Shown here in pieces: positions 1-11,732 of a stretch of 64,000 bases of DNA. Below the pieces are notes generated by a model, which did not search any database, was not told the origin of the DNA, and saw nothing but the letters and a program-made list of their open reading frames with translations. This DNA is from Ryuthela nishihirai (Eukaryota; Arthropoda; Arachnida; Araneae; Heptathelidae). Made by a program: the position numbers and the translations under genes. Numbering within the stretch: the stretch's first letter is position 1; every line of letters begins with the position of its first letter. Where the stretch lies: NCBI GenBank assembly GCA_038380435.1, contig JAWZYU010000028.1:28070201-28134200 (forward strand), given 5' to 3'.

Positions 1-237
1 CCATCCGACGGGCGGCGGCCTTTCCAAGCCCATTGGTGTCCCCTACTGACAGTGGGCAGGGCGGGGAATTTTGCGGAAATAAATCTCAACGCTGACCCAG
101 CTGGGACTCGAACCTGGGAACTACAGATTACGAGCCTGGCGCGCTACCGACTGAGCCGCCACAGGCGCAGGGGGGATTCGAACCTGAGAACTAAAGATTA
201 CAATCCTGGCCTTGGCCTGGCGCACTACCCACTGAGA
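1..237 (-). repeat. SINE-A partial copy at window edge, with a second head fragment
   Basis: Positions 1-168 match the body and tRNA-like head of the 388-bp SINE-A family in minus orientation, including the reverse complement of the B box (ggactcgaacc) and A box (ccgactgagcc). A second degenerate head (about 172-236, gattcgaacctg...cactacccactgag) follows directly, which looks like a head duplication or an older copy hit by a newer one. The 3' part lies outside the window. Confidence 0.85.
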
Positions 238-450
238 AAACTCCACTACTCTAAATACTAGGTAATTACGAACCAGCTATTTACTATTCCAGATTTCCTT
301 AACTACTGCATTTGTTACACGATAAGAAAATAACTGATATACTAATGGAGAGTAAAAAATATAGTTTACGACTACTGAATATGGCACTGAAGTGATGCAG
401 CAGGCATCAATTCACTTGCCTTCCGCATTCAAGGGACGGGAGATGAGCTT

Positions 451-492
451 AGGTGTGAAACGAAAGCTCATATGAGTTTTCGTTTCACATCT
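451..492. repeat. 42-bp near-perfect palindrome
   Basis: The two 21-base halves (451-471 and 472-492) are inverted complements apart from two G-T mismatches, centred on CTCATATGAG. The flanking 240-560 stretch is otherwise unremarkable AT-rich DNA with no gene. It may be a MITE relic or a fold-back insertion; no function is assigned. Confidence 0.7.
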
Positions 493-567
493 GAACTGTG
501 TAACTGTAGTCCTTCACGTTAGGAAGATAGAAGAACGACTTTCCAATTTCTCCTTTTTTACGCAGGA

Positions 568-960
568 TTGGGTTGGGTTGTTTTACTTCTGAGCTGCACT
601 TTTTTGGACACAATGGGCTAAATGACCAGACCACAAGGACCCGGAAGGCTCAGAGAAGGTTGGGAGAGAGGACCCACTGGAACAGCTGTTGGGAGAGAGA
701 TGGTAGCCTCCCGTCAAGGCCATCCAGCTTGTTTTTTAACGTGCACAGGGTATGGCTGGCTCTCCCGCACACGGGGCCACGGCTTAAAGTCCCATCCGAC
801 GGACGGCGGCCTTTTCAAGCCCATCGGTGTCCCCTACTGACCGTGGGCAGGGCGGGGAGTTTTACAGAGATTAATCTCAACGCTGACCCAGCTGGGAATC
901 GAACCTGGGAACTGCAAATTACGAGCCTGGCGCACTTACCTACTGAGCCACCCCCGCCCC
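568..960 (-). repeat. SINE-A copy, full length, older
   Basis: It starts with the tail complement (ggttgggttgttttac) and ends with the head complement followed by cacccccgcccc. Several substitutions relative to the family majority mark it as an older copy. The long open frame across it is produced by the SINE and is not a gene. Confidence 0.9.
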
Positions 961-1183
961 TTTTCGCAGGAAGAAAGCATGGATTATATTTTTACTGCGT
1001 AAAACACTGTCCACAACACAAGCTTTCATTTGACGTACAAGGACCTTGGGCCCTTGCATTCCAAAGATATGGAAAAACAATCCTTCATAAATGTCCTCTT
1101 TTTGGGGTGGAAGAAGTAATGGTGAGATTATATAACCTCTCACATCGCAATGTCACAAGCTTGGACTCATAGCCCGTTACTTC

Positions 1184-1492
1184 TGGGTTAGGTTGTTTTA
1201 TCTCTGAGCGGCACTTTTTTGCACACCATGGGCTAAATGGCCAGGTCACATGGACCCCGAAGGCTCAGAGAACGTTGGTGGAGGGGACCCACTGGAACAG
1301 CTGTTGGGGGACAGATGGTAGCCTCCCGTCAAGGCCATCGAGTGTGTTGTTTAACATGCACAAGGTATGGCTTTCCCGCACACAGAGCCACGGTTTAACG
1401 TGCCGTCCGACGGACGGCGGCCTTTCCGAGTCCATCGGTGTCCCCTACTGACCGTGGTAGGGCAGGGAGTTTTGCGGAGATAAGTCTCAACG
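1184..1492 (-). repeat. SINE-A copy lacking its tRNA head, with 10-bp TSD
   Basis: The copy is flanked by the direct repeat CCGTTACTTC at 1174-1183 and 1493-1502. It stops inside the region just after the tRNA head, so it is a 5'-truncated insertion of the kind made by target-primed reverse transcription. Confidence 0.9.
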
Positions 1493-1502
1493 CCGTTACT
1501 TC

Positions 1503-1849
1503 CGATTCTCGCTTTCCGAAGATGTACGGGACAATGCTTTTCATATTTGCCCCTTTTTAGGGGAAAAGAATGCATGGGAGGTAAATTTTTTATAGCCTAT
1601 GACTACCTGTTTCACTCTCATTTTCATGCATAAATCATTAAGTTTGTCCCTCGCGTTCGAAAGATATGGTGGAACAACTGTTTTGAGAAATTCACAAATT
1701 GACAAACCGACAAATTAAGAGCCGAAAGCAATAGGGAGATAGGTAATAACGATCGTAAAGAAGTTCGTTAATAATTATTAATTTTTTCACTATCGGCATC
1801 AATTTTTAAAGTGTTTTTACCTTTCTTCCTATTGCTTTTCGTTTTGAGT
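1503..1849. other. Non-coding stretch
   Basis: No gene, RNA or clear repeat structure was recognised. A phrase resembling tcgaaagatatgg recurs here, near 1060 and near 2270, suggesting that the DNA around the SINEs is itself an old, diverged repeat. Confidence 0.4.
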
Positions 1850-2230
1850 CGGGGGTGGCTCAGTCGGTAGCGCGCCAGGCTCGTAATCTGTAGTTCCCAG
1901 GTTCTAGTCCCAGCTGGGTCAGCGTTGAGATTTATTTCCGCAAAATTCCCCGCCCTGCCCACTGTCAGTAGGGGACACCAATGGGCTTGGAAAGGCCGCC
2001 GCCCGTCGGATGGGACGTTAAGCCGTGGTCCCGTGTGTGGGAGAGCCATACCCTGTGCACGTTAAAGAACATGCTGGATGGCCTTGACGGGAGGCTACCA
2101 TCTGTCTTCCAACAGCTGTTCCAGTGGGTCCCCTCCCCCAACCTTCTCTGAGCCTTCGGGGTCCATGTGACCTGGCCATTTAGCCCATGGTGTGCAAAAA
2201 AGTACCGCTCAGAGGTAAAACAACCCAACC
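1850..2230 (+). repeat. SINE-A copy, full length
   Basis: It is in plus orientation, beginning gggggtggctcagtcggtagc (A box) and carrying a B box with one change (ggttctagtcc). It ends in the family tail aaacaacccaacc. Confidence 0.92.
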
Positions 2231-2432
2231 TGTAAAAAACTGGAAATATGTAAATGAGTTTTGCCCCATATCTTCGAAACTATAAGGAGGAAGTATCGGG
2301 ATATGCATCAAATGAAAGCTAGTGAGGTAGGGAGTGTCCTAGGTTATAAAAATCCTAAACGCTTTCTTCCCCTCCCCCACCCAAAAAAGGGGGTAATGTG
2401 AAGGATTTTTCTGCTATGTCTTTCGGACGCGA

Positions 2433-2498
2433 TGTGACCTGGCCATTTAGCCCATGGTGTGCAAAAAAGTGCCGCTCAGAGGTAAAACAACCCAACAA
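2433..2498 (+). repeat. 66-bp 3' fragment of SINE-A with 13-bp TSD
   Basis: Only the last 66 bases of the family are present, yet they are flanked by the exact direct repeat CTTTCGGACGCGA at 2420-2432 and 2499-2511. This is an extreme 5' truncation on insertion, not later decay. Confidence 0.9.
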
Positions 2499-2709
2499 CT
2501 TTCGGACGCGAGGGCAGAATACAATAAGTTTATGTCAAATGCTTGTGACGTATGGAGTGTTATGGGCAATAAAAACATACCCCTTTCTTTTTCCCCCCCT
2601 ATAAAAGGGGAAATATAAAAGTTGCTTTTCTACTATATCTGCGGAAAGAGATGGCCTACATTTTCGTGTTACCTGTTAAATGAAAACTCATATGAGGGCC
2701 GTTGTAGAC

Positions 2710-2890
2710 TACTTCGAATTTACCCCCCCCCCACCTCAAAAAAGATGGAGATTTCGGGGGTTCCATCTTTAAGAATTATATCAAAAATTGAGTTGAAAAA
2801 AAAATTTGTTGTCCTGACTGGGATTCGAACCGAGGTCTCCCAGAAGCATGCTGAGAGTCTTAACCACTAGACCACTGAGGAACTGACCAA
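2710..2890 (-). repeat. SINE-C (tRNA-Ala-like) copy 1
   Basis: On the minus strand there is a tRNA-like head with an A box (TGGTCTAGTGG), an anticodon arm whose loop reads CATGCTT (TGC, alanine) and a B box (GGTTCGAATCC). An AT-rich tail follows. The 5' acceptor arm does not pair well with the 3' side, so this is a tRNA-derived SINE and not a tRNA gene. Confidence 0.65.
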
Positions 2891-2989
2891 TTCTAAATGA
2901 TAATATATGTCTTCCTGTTTGATTCATCAGTGGCGCCATCTATTATCAGGAGTTGGACAGCGAAGCTGCCAAATATTTGATGGTAGTAA

Positions 2990-3164
2990 TATTTGTCACT
3001 GACGCTCACAGCGTTATATAAACTATTAAGTAATAAATTATCACAGAAATCCTGTAGACAAGAAACACTTGATAAAAAATTGGTCGTACTGACTGCAATT
3101 CGAACCGTCTCCCAGGAGCATGCCGGGCGTCTTAACCGCTAGACCACTGAGAAACTGACAAACT
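2990..3164 (-). repeat. SINE-C copy 2
   Basis: The same tRNA-Ala-like head as at 2810-2890 is followed on the minus strand by a tail that includes TCCTGTAGACAAG and TGATAATTTATTACT in complement. The tail matches the plus-strand copy at 3574-3740, so the two copies stand head to head. Confidence 0.65.
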
Positions 3165-3175
3165 CTCCAACTAAG

Positions 3176-3560
3176 GGGGGCGGGGGTGGCTCAGTCGATA
3201 GCGCGCCAGGCTCGTAATCTGTAGTTCCCAGGTTCGAGTCCCAGCTTGGTCAGCGTTGAGATTTATCTCCGCAAAATTCCCCGCCCTGCCCACGGTCAGT
3301 AGGGGACACCGATGGGCTTGGAAAGGCCGCCGTCCGTCGGATGGGACGTTAAGCCGTGGCCCCGTGTGCGGGAGAGCCATTCCCTGTGCACGTTAAAGAA
3401 CACGCTGGATGGCCTTGACGGGAGGCTACCATCTGTCTCCCAACAGCTGTTCCAATGGGTCCCCTCCCCCAACCTTCTCTGAGCCTTCGGGGTCCTTGTG
3501 ACCTGGCCATTTATCCCATGGTGTGCAAAAAAGTGCCGCCCAGAGGTAAAACAACACAAA
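3176..3560 (+). repeat. SINE-A copy with 11-bp TSD
   Basis: This full-length copy is flanked by CTCCAACTAAG at 3165-3175 and 3561-3571. It inserted between two head-to-head SINE-C copies. Confidence 0.93.
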
Positions 3561-3573
3561 CTCCAACTAAGTG

Positions 3574-3760
3574 ACATATAAGCCCTGTTTTCCTCCCAGC
3601 ATGCTTCTGGGAGACCTAGGTTCTAATCCCAGTCAGGATAACCAGTTTTTTTCAGCTCAATTTTTCTAGTGTTCCTTGTTTACAGGACTTTTCCTGTGAT
3701 AATTTATTACTTAATATTATATATCAAAGCTTGTATCGTCCGCAAGATCATGGGCTACCT
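3574..3760 (+). repeat. SINE-C copy 3
   Basis: A partial tRNA-Ala-like head (cagcatgcttctgggagacc, then ggttctaatcccagtcag) is followed by the shared tail with gtttacaggac and gtgataatttattac. With SINE-A removed it forms an inverted pair with the copy at 2990-3164. Confidence 0.65.
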
Positions 3761-4187
3761 CAAACACGACTCCAAAGAAAGGATGTTTATGAGTCATATA
3801 TCAAATAAAAGTTTTTAAAGATTGGTATCAAAAAAAAAAAAGATAGGGGCAAAGGAAAAAAATATAAACCGACTCAAAAAATGACTGCCCAAGAAACAGG
3901 TTACATTGGTCCAAAATTAGCGATATCGTGCTGGACCAACTGTGGCATCTACTTTTCTACCAGATTCGAAATTTAGTGGCACAGTAGTTAAAGAAACGAG
4001 GTGAATTAGTACCTAATACTTAATTGTTAGAAATAGGGATATTAATTTAAGTCTACATTCTCTGTGTGTTGATATTTATTCAGAATCCACGGAGTTATCA
4101 AAATATATAGCTCGCCGAATAGGCTCTATGTCACCCTTAAATTTTCCAAAATTTCATAGTTTCAGATTAATTTTAATTTTTCCGGTC
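3761..4187. other. Non-coding stretch
   Basis: AT-rich DNA in which I see no gene, RNA or clear repeat beyond a short poly(A) run near 3830. Confidence 0.4.
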
Positions 4188-4271
4188 GGGTTAGGTTGGA
4201 TTGTTTTACCTGTGAAAGATACTTTTTTTACCCATAATGGGTTAAATAGCCAGGTCACAAGACCCAGAGAA
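4188..4271 (-). repeat. SINE-A tail fragment, old
   Basis: About 84 bases of a diverged SINE-A 3' end directly precede a younger copy, suggesting that the younger SINE inserted into an older one. Confidence 0.75.
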
Positions 4272-4654
4272 GGTTGGGTTGTTTTACCTCTGAGCGGCAC
4301 TTTTTTGCACACCATGGCTAAAAGGCCAGGTCACATGGACCCCGAAGGCTCAGAGAAGGTTGGGGGAGGGGACCCACTGGAACAGCTGTTGGGAGACAGA
4401 TGGTAGCCTCCCGTCAAGGCCATCCAGCGTGTTCTTTAACTAGCCAGCGTCTAAGGCCATCCAGCGTGCACAGGGTATGGCTCTCTCCCGCACACGGGGC
4501 CACGGCTTAACGTCCCATCCGACGGATGGCGGCCTTTCCAAGCCCATCGGTGTCCCCTACTGACCGTGGGCAGGGCGGGGAATTTTGCGGAGATAAATCT
4601 CAACGCTGACCCAGCTGGGACTCGAACCTGGGAACTACAGATTACGAGCCTGGC
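4272..4654 (-). repeat. SINE-A copy interrupted by the P-like transposon
   Basis: The tail and body run to ...gagcctggc. The remaining head (gcgctaccgattgagcc) resumes at 11771 after the 7.1-kb transposon. The copy has a short internal duplication near 4440-4470 (gccatccagcgtg repeated). It is older than the DNA transposon that splits it. Confidence 0.93.
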
Positions 4655-4685
4655 CAACACCACCTAGAGGAGAAGGCCGTACCAC
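4655..4685 (+). repeat. Left terminal inverted repeat of the P-like element
   Basis: It pairs with 11733-11763 at 29 of 31 positions. The palindrome TGACGTCA lies a few bases further in (about 4692-4699). Confidence 0.93.
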
Positions 4686-5802
4686 TGATTTGTGACGTCA
4701 GCATTACTAGACCGGACTGTCGGCAGAATAGATTGAGAGATAGCTTATCCTTGTTAATAGAACTTCCCATTTAGATTTTGAATATTCACTAATAAATCAT
4801 TAAAATAATTTGTTTTCATATAATTAAAAAAAAATCCCACATTTTTCTAATTTTTTTTTAGAGATAACTTTTTTTGCTTTGACTAGTATTGTAAACCATT
4901 AATTACCGTTTCCGATTATACAGATAGCTTTAAATTATTATTTAGATAATAACACTCTTTAAATGTTCGGAAATTTCAACACTTTTAACGAATTTTGCAA
5001 ACGATCGATTAATGTATTGAACAAGTACTAAATTTTCGCTCTTAAAGGATTCTAGAAGAGCGAAATATATTTAGAAAAAAACTACTTGTTACAAAATACC
5101 ACAGATATCTATTTTTTTTCACATATGTATGTATACATATATGAGGTCTAAAACATTATTTAATGAAAACAGTATGTTTCAATATTGCATATTTTAAGAA
5201 AAACAACCAACAAATTCCACATTAAAAATACTTTTATTTACAATATGAGAAAACAAATATATATAGGATACACATTACAATGAAACAAATATTTCATTGT
5301 TTACTTTATTTTTAAGAAAATTGTGCAATTTAAACAGGAAAATTCACCAATCATATGGGAGAATTTTTAAGCAATATGAAGGAACTTAATATTGTGCAAT
5401 ACTATTTAAATGGAAAAGGAAAATTTTATGATATTCCCTTCATCCCAGTTGAACTCTTTTTTTTTAAATAGTTTAATAATGAAAGCTGTTTTTAAAATGC
5501 ATCACATTAATAAAAACTGTTTCTAGGACAACTATGACTTTTAAATAAAAAAAGAAAAATTGCTTTCCCAAACTTTTTCACCCTAATGCATATTAAAACT
5601 AATTTCTTCACATAACATAGAAATTTTTATCCTTTTTGCTCTCATAATAAACTTTAATAATAGGAAAAAAAATTCTGAAGAAACATGAAAGCAACATCTA
5701 AATACATGTGGTCAAAAGGTTTGAACAGATTCAAAATACAACAGAAATATAAAATACAATGAGTATTATGCAATGTAAAGGTCACATGGAAATATCCATA
5801 TA

Positions 5803-6502
5803 CACTCAGTAATTATGAAACCTAATTCCATGTTATGTCAATGGAAAGCTAATTTCAAACCTTTGTAACTTTTAAAATGAGCTTTTATGAAAAAAAAAAT
5901 GAAATGAAGATCAATTAAAGATCTCAATCAAATTTATCTAAATCTATGTTCATTAAAAATCAAAGAATTATGAAAACTGGGATATTTAATATGAACAATG
6001 GCTGTTTTAAAATATTGATCTGGGAAGTAGTTGAAATAAGTTAATCTCAAAACAGTATCCCATATTAAATTTTATTAGCATAGTTTTAGCAGAAAATGTA
6101 ACAATTATTTAAATTTTCACCAACTCTGCAGAATGCGCATTACTGTTTAAGATGTTGATATATAATAAAATACCCCTTCAAACAGCTGCTTACAACAGAG
6201 GTCTGACATGAGCCTGTAAGTTTATATGCCATAGTAGGTCTGTGAGGATGGCTGAAACCCGGCAGAGAAACAACACAAACAACCATGCCTTACCTAGGGC
6301 TCGAACCCAGGTTAGTAACCAAGCGAAGCCTCTTTAAATACTAAATGAATATTATTGGAATATAGAAAATTAAGATAGATTTTTAACTTATATATATTCA
6401 GTCATATTTTCCCATGAAATGTTTATTTTAGAAATTACAGAGCTTTGAAATTATCTTTCCATTGACATAACATGGGATTGGTTGGTCATAATTAACAGAG
6501 TG
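5803..6502. mobile_element. MITE-like element with about 100-bp inverted arms
   Basis: Sequence at about 5795-5903 is inverted at 6406-6509, sharing CCATATACACTC, AATTATGA and CCATGTTATGTCAATGGAAAG with scattered mismatches. TA dinucleotides flank CACTC...GAGTG, as for Tc1/mariner-type MITEs. A degenerate SINE-B lies inside. The family is not identified. Confidence 0.55.
6168..6345 (-). repeat. SINE-B degenerate copy
   Basis: It matches the SINE-B tail and body complement (ataccccttcaaacagctgc, gaggtctgacatgagcctg, ccatgccttacctagggctc) and part of the tRNA-like head. The copy is diverged and its A box is eroded. Confidence 0.75.
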
Positions 6503-9500
6503 TATATGGGGTAGTTTCATGGCAGCAAACACAGACTTTTATAACACAGAATTGAATATATTTATGATAATATATTTGTACATACATGTAATAAGAAAAG
6601 ATTTAACTTGTAAAATTTGCAGCTATATATATAATTAGTAGAATTGTAGCATCATCAGCAACTCAGATTTAATGACATTGCAAAACTTGAATTAAGTAAA
6701 AATAAAGTACTACAAGCAATATATATCAACTATTGAACATTTTAATAACATTGAATAGATAGAATTAGCATCTAAAATTTTCTTATATTTTTATAGAGGT
6801 CAAGCTGTTTCAAATGATTCAGTATACTCCAAATGTGCAAATCAAATTGAAGAATTAAAAAAATATCTAGATGTCATTTACATAAAGGTTGATGAAGTGG
6901 CAAAAATAAACTACACCAGTAGGTTCTTAATAGACTTCCTTCCCAAAGGCAAGTCGACAAAATAACTTTAAATTTGTATGGGGTCAAAAATATACAGAAC
7001 AGAAAAAAATATTTTGCTCTTTTGTAAAGAGCATATACTTAACATGCCTGGAAACATATTAAATAAAAACATTATTCTAATCTTGACCTTCTGCAGAGTT
7101 TTTTAAATTTAAGTCATTAACTATTATGCATATCTTAACTGCCATATCTGGTAAAGATGCTTTCAAATGCTAAGAGCAACAGGGTATATTTCCTTTATAA
7201 ACAGATATCCTTACACTAAAATTTTAATATTACTTGAACTCACTATCAGTGTGAAACCAATTATTAACAAAGAACTTGGAAGAAGAAAATATGTATCAGA
7301 ACCAGTACAAGGTTTCTAATAACATAGTCAATCATCTCCCTCCAAGCAGAAACTGACATCCCCCAATGATACAGAAAACCTTATTGATCTGTTGACCAGG
7401 CTAGTTCATAGGCATATCAAACACCCATTGGCAATCACTATTAGAAATTTAAAAAATCCTACATTTTCAAGGCAGCAGAAGCCACAAGATATGCATATAT
7501 ATTAAAGAAAATCAAGGAATAAATTAACTTCCTAAATCTCTCATGGCTTTTACAAAAACCAAAGATTGACACTTAAGTTTTCTGCTTATATTGTTCTCAA
7601 TTTAAAGTAATGAAGGAAAAATAATATTCAGAAAATTCTATTTGCAGTTTAATGAGTTTCAGTTGATCATTTCATCCAGAAACTGGTGGTATATGCTCCT
7701 ACAGAAAATTATAAATTTCAAACTCCCACTAAGTACATGTATAACAGAAGCAATGAAATGGATTAGAAAGAAAATCATATCATATACTGTCACATACTGC
7801 ATACAGTACTGAATAGCTGTCCAAACAAAAGCATCCACCACAAGTATTTGATACATTGATAAAAAAATTTAAAGACAACCACAAATATAATTTATCTTCA
7901 GGGGTCCAGCCATAAGAGTATAGTGGGAAGTGAAAATATTGTGGAATTGGCAAAAGATCAGTCAAAAGTAACACTAAACACAAAATTAAGAAAAAACCTA
8001 CTGACAAGTGCAGGTAGAGATTCCCTTTGATCATAGATTTAGCCACAAAAGACATGTTAAATCAGTAAAATAAAAATGAAATAAATCTAGTAGACCCTGT
8101 ACAGTAGCAGAATATAGTTAAAGGAACTGAAAATAGCCATTGCAGCTTGCATGCAATAAAATTTCCACTAAAATATTGCAAAATATTTGACAATAAAGTT
8201 AACCAGTTTTTATGTCTACGAAAACAATGGTTGAAACAATAGCACACCATTTCAAAGAGTTTTCCACCGTTGTACTTATTGGGCTATAATTATTTGAAGG
8301 TGGGTCTATGATCTTGTGGAGACTTTTCCATTACAGTGTATCATTACTTTCCAAAAGGCTTCATGCTAACTGATGAAAATGACAACCAGCTATTTTTACC
8401 TCCCTCCAAATTCGATATTTCTTAACCTTCTTTTTAACATTAGGTACTTTAAGGTACTTGGAGACTAACCAAGTACACGAGCAGATGGACAATACAAAGA
8501 CGTGTAATATGAAAAATCAAAAAGCATGCTTTATAGAAGATCCATGTTCATTTACTGGCTAAAAGCCTGTGGAAATTGTTTTCCAGATATTAAAGATGAA
8601 TGAAGATAAATAATGATAATTAAATAAAGAAATTATTAAACAGTTTAAAATAAATTATCTGCATTGGGTGAAATTAAGACATTGAATTCAGGACTCAATA
8701 AAATATTTACTTAAAAATATCAACCACTGATATCAAATTTGTAACATAATTGAGATTACCAAACATACATTTTTGAATTGTATTAAATCTCATAAGAGTA
8801 ATTTTTAAGGTGTGAAATTAGACAATCAGCATTTTGACTTTAACACAATATCAAATTGTATAAAAATCTGAATATAATTTTTCTCAAAGTGAAAGTAACA
8901 TACACAAATTAATCCACAGTACCTCATTGATTTACTAACATTTAATCACTATCAAACTCCTTAAGTATTATGATGATAATGAGTATAGTGGAAAAATTAC
9001 CTTGAGCCAGGTGCGATCCAAACACATAACCACCAGACGTAGGGTTACTCGATGCCAGTGTTATAAAAGGAGGATATGCTTTCTTTGTGAAATAAAATAA
9101 GTTTTTTCATACTAAGTTTTTTGCCAAGTACTAACAGTTGAGTCAAAAAAAAAATACTCATTAAATATACTATAAAATATATGGTGCAGTGATTTTTATT
9201 CCTATTTCATAAACAATCAAAGGTTATTTCTCCTAAAGTGTCATAATGATTAGTAACTATGCACTGTCATAAAAGGTAAACTTTCTGTTACGTCAAACTC
9301 TGACTGAGGTAGTGGTCAGCAATGATTTCAGTTTTGGGCGTAATATTTTTTTAAAGTGTATTTGTGGATGCTTTAAAAGTAGTTGAACAGTACCTCTCCA
9401 TCAGTATATGGATACTTTAGAGGTCAGAAAACTTTCTCCCAGTTTTCATGTCAAACATGCTGGTTTCTCTTTCAACATCAGATGGTGCAAAGTGGAGTTC

Positions 9501-10127
9501 ACACACCTATGTATGCAAAAGAAATATTGAGAATATGTACAAAAAAACCTCTGATGAATGATAAACATTAAAACAAAAATCCAAACACCAGGAATACTGT
9601 TCACCATACACTAAAAATTTTTATTCAAAACTGAAGACTTTTTACCTTCGAAAGTAAAAGCTATAATTGTATTCAAAACAATTCTATAATCAGTGTATTT
9701 TCTAAGATTTCAATAAAAATCCATGGTTAAAAGAATGAATTCTCCCAAGGAATGCACCTATTCTACCAGTAAGCTGGTTTTTCTCAATATTTCTAGCACT
9801 TCCTTTATCATATATAGTTCACCTTGAAAGCTAATGCTAACCATCTAATAGCATTCCACTGCTAGTACTAACCATAAAGTGCTTTTGGTAATGCCACTAT
9901 AAGGTGATAATGTAAAATAAAATGCGAAAAATCATACTGAGCTGAAAATCATTTAAAACAACACTCTTATGAATGAAAGTTTAAAGGTTTGAAATATTCC
10001 AGTCCAGGAATTGAGCCTGAAAACAACTCCAGTAATAAGTTTATTGTTTCAGACAATTTCCTCTTACTGTGATTTTCAGTTTATTAGGCATAAATTTGTT
10101 TATATAGACAGCACCTGGTATTATACT

Positions 10128-10802
10128 AATGCTGAAAGGTATTAGGAATTGATTGGTCAGGAAGTTTACTGTTGTCGACAGTTTCTACAATAAACTTTTA
10201 CCATTACATATCAGTAAAATCAAAAAACCTCAAATTTTTTGTGATAATTTTTGGATTTCTTCAGTTGTAAAATCCAAACCAGTGGTCAGTATAGAGGATA
10301 AACTTTGAAGTTAACTAGAAAACAATATTGTATGCATTTGTGGTGTTTAACATATTTATATTCACATAATAGATGAAATGACAGATATCCCCTCAAATAT
10401 TCTCTAATATGATTATAGAATACATTTGTAACAAAATTAAAACAAAATCTGCAGTCACATGCAATAAAGATATGACAGTAGACTGTTATACCTTTATTAT
10501 AATATACCTGACTTATCTCATTTTACAATGAGAGTGATTGGAAATATATGCACTTTTAATTACTCCTTTGAAAGTAAAAAATTCTTTAACTTTACTATTA
10601 AATCCTTTTTCAAAATATCCTTTCATTTATTAATCCATATGTACGCTAGATGTAGCCCACCCATTCTTTAATATCCCTATAACTTGACCTGATTTCAGAG
10701 ATATAATTATGCAGAATAATTTAATGCTGAAAGTTATTAGGAATTGATTGGTCAGGAAGTTGACTGTTGTCAACAGTTTCTACAATGAACTTTTACCATT
10801 AC
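10128..10802 (+). repeat. Direct repeat pair of about 80 bp inside the P-like element
   Basis: Blocks at about 10128-10206 and 10724-10802 share gaattgattggtcaggaag, then actgttgtc, then acagtttctacaat, with a few substitutions. The spacing is about 596 bases. They may be remnants of an inserted repeat or an internal duplication. Confidence 0.7.
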
Positions 10803-10837
10803 CTGTCCTGCTTTTATTAAAAAAAATAGCTGATGTG

Positions 10838-10945
10838 TGAGGTAGGCAAAACTTCAGCAGGAAAATAATACATATTCACAAAGCCATCTCTAGGCTTTGA
10901 ACATGGGTCCAATTTGTATCCAAGTATACTAGTAATAGCACCAAA
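10838..10945 (-). repeat. SINE-B head, strongly diverged
   Basis: The complement keeps the order of the SINE-B head and proximal body (GGACCCATGTTCAAAGCC, then GAATATGTATT, then CTGCTGAAG), with many substitutions. Confidence 0.45.
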
Positions 10946-11422
10946 ATAATTTCTAATACTTATGCAGAGATTTTATATTTAAAAGTAGGTTTTCCCATGA
11001 TCTTGCCTTTGGCTTATATATGTATTTCAAGTTTAACAGTATTATCGTATTAACTTATACGAGATATATTTGAAATCTATGGATATATAAATATAGTGAT
11101 ATAACATTAGACCCTGAAACTATCCCAACAAAAGTACCAATTTTTTAACTTACTACTGTAATCTATTAAATAAAAAGTCTGGTCACTGTGAAATATTCTT
11201 TTCTATTTAAGCATTTTAGCATATGTACATTCGACATTTTTTATTCCAACGTACTAGGTTTCTTACTTAATAAAAATAACGTCAAATTAATCCATAACAG
11301 ATCAATGATATTATATATGTATATTATATAAACGTAACATACAATAGTTAAAACGATAATTTTTACTTTAGAAGTTCATAAGTATGACAACAGATATTAA
11401 TACAGAATAAAGTTCTTCTTAC

Positions 11423-11583
11423 CTTGGATGCTTTCGTTGGACAGAAGTTTTGCCTTGGTAATGAACTTTCTAAACTTGCCATTTCTGTCGCAAATCGATA
11501 TCTTCTGGAAATTTAAAAACTGAGAATATTTGTTCCCCAACGTAATTGCTCCTGCACTGAGGAACGCAGCAGCGCGATGGCAT
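11423..11583 (-). pseudogene. THAP zinc-finger first coding exon, frameshifted
   Basis: The exon starts at ATG 11583. It encodes MPSRCCVPQC, then VFKFPED and RQKWQV, matching the start of a THAP domain (C-x4-C, the F+FP core and the invariant Trp). The frame then hits a TAG, but the next frame continues with PRQNFCPTKASK, the usual middle of a THAP domain, so one base was gained or lost near 11490. A consensus splice donor (AAG|GTAAGA, GT at 11422-11421) follows; the later zinc ligands (C-x2-H) would be in the next exon, which I could not find. THAP domains bind DNA; in P elements they bind the transposon's own subterminal sites. The lesion makes this a dead exon. Confidence 0.8.
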
Positions 11584-11732
11584 TTCGCTAAAAAAAATCA
11601 ATGAACGTAATAACAAACCACACTAAATCATACGTTTTGCCGAACTAGCTAAACACTAACAAAGGCAAGATGGAGGCGACGCTACTAGCTACGGGTCGAC
11701 TAAAATTGACGTCATCAGAATCGCTTCACCGA

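Larger units (their letters stand above)
4700..11400. other. Non-coding interior of the P-like element
   Basis: About 6.7 kb of AT-rich DNA. The few reading frames over 60 codons (for example on the minus strand at 7.7-8.2 kb) show no recognisable domain. It contains a possible MITE (5803-6502), two diverged SINE-B copies and a duplicated 80-bp block (about 10128-10206 and 10724-10802). I found no DDE-type catalytic exon, so the transposase body was lost, replaced or has decayed past recognition. Confidence 0.6.

Noticed and set aside
573..1172. Long open frame (199 codons), and dozens of similar frames with CFTSERHFFAHHGLNGQ across the window
   Set aside because: They are translations of the SINE-A repeat in one frame. 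They occur at every SINE copy on both strands, with no independent start or conservation.
7659..8250. Three minus-strand frames inside the P-like element as possible transposase exons
   Set aside because: Composition is that of AT-rich random frames (long runs of F, L, S and C); no RNase H-like or GTP-binding motif and no good splice sites.
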